Assembly (NCBI RefSeq): GCF_023661085.1
Contig: NZ_JAHDJT010000093.1
Coordinates: forward strand, 1-5,662
Source: Wolbachia pipientis
Lineage (GTDB): Bacteria; Pseudomonadota; Alphaproteobacteria; Rickettsiales; Anaplasmataceae
DNA: 5,662 bases
Direction of reading: 5' to 3'
In this document: piece after piece, positions 5,630 to 5,662 of the stretch
Position numbering within the stretch: the stretch's first letter is position 1
Layout: every line of letters starts with the position of its first letter
Position numbers and translations under genes: made by a program
The notes under the pieces: model-generated
What the model saw: only the letters and a program-made list of their open reading frames with translations
What the model was told of the DNA's origin: nothing
Databases searched by the model: none

Positions 5630-5662
5630 CAGTAAATTATTATAGCGCCAATTTACAGTATT

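Overview
The window is AT-rich (roughly two thirds A+T by eye). Its genes point to an obligate intracellular alphaproteobacterium of the Rickettsiales, most likely Wolbachia or a close Anaplasmataceae relative. The evidence is the low-GC coding style, a chromosomal ParA/ParB pair, a CckA-type cell-cycle hybrid kinase and an oxygen-dependent HemF. The genus is an inference from gene content and style, since no database search was possible.

Layout from left to right. Positions 1-180 hold the start of a minus-strand gene that runs off the left edge, with a good sigma70-type promoter in front of it. Next is a minus-strand cluster read from high to low coordinates: cckA (4435-1931), parA (1874-1032) and parB (1035-181). 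parA and parB overlap by four bases (ATGA), and cckA is 56 bases upstream of parA. A 114-base divergent spacer (4436-4549) separates cckA from hemF (4550-5374, plus strand). Positions 5375-5662 hold a second outward-facing promoter and a 35-codon small ORF with a basic N-terminus and a hydrophobic core.

How the genes work together. ParA and ParB form the chromosome segregation module. CckA is the top kinase of the phosphorelay that, in free-living alphaproteobacteria, controls the cell-cycle regulator CtrA. Segregation and cell-cycle control therefore sit in one transcriptional direction and may be co-transcribed. HemF carries out the aerobic coproporphyrinogen III oxidase step of haem synthesis. 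It looks shortened at the C-terminus, ending one residue after the conserved Trp of the MSMPPL motif.

The least expected structure is a pair of related segments, about 110 bases each, in inverted orientation just outside the parB-hemF block (about 48-162 and 5409-5515). Both carry an A-tract followed by CTACTTGACAA, a -35/-10 promoter with 17-base spacing, a CAGGCT element just before an ATG, and a start reading ATGACAA. They look like two diverged copies of one promoter-leader-start module firing outward from the block, each driving a small or partial hydrophobic protein. No RNA genes, CRISPR array, transposase or parS-like site was seen.
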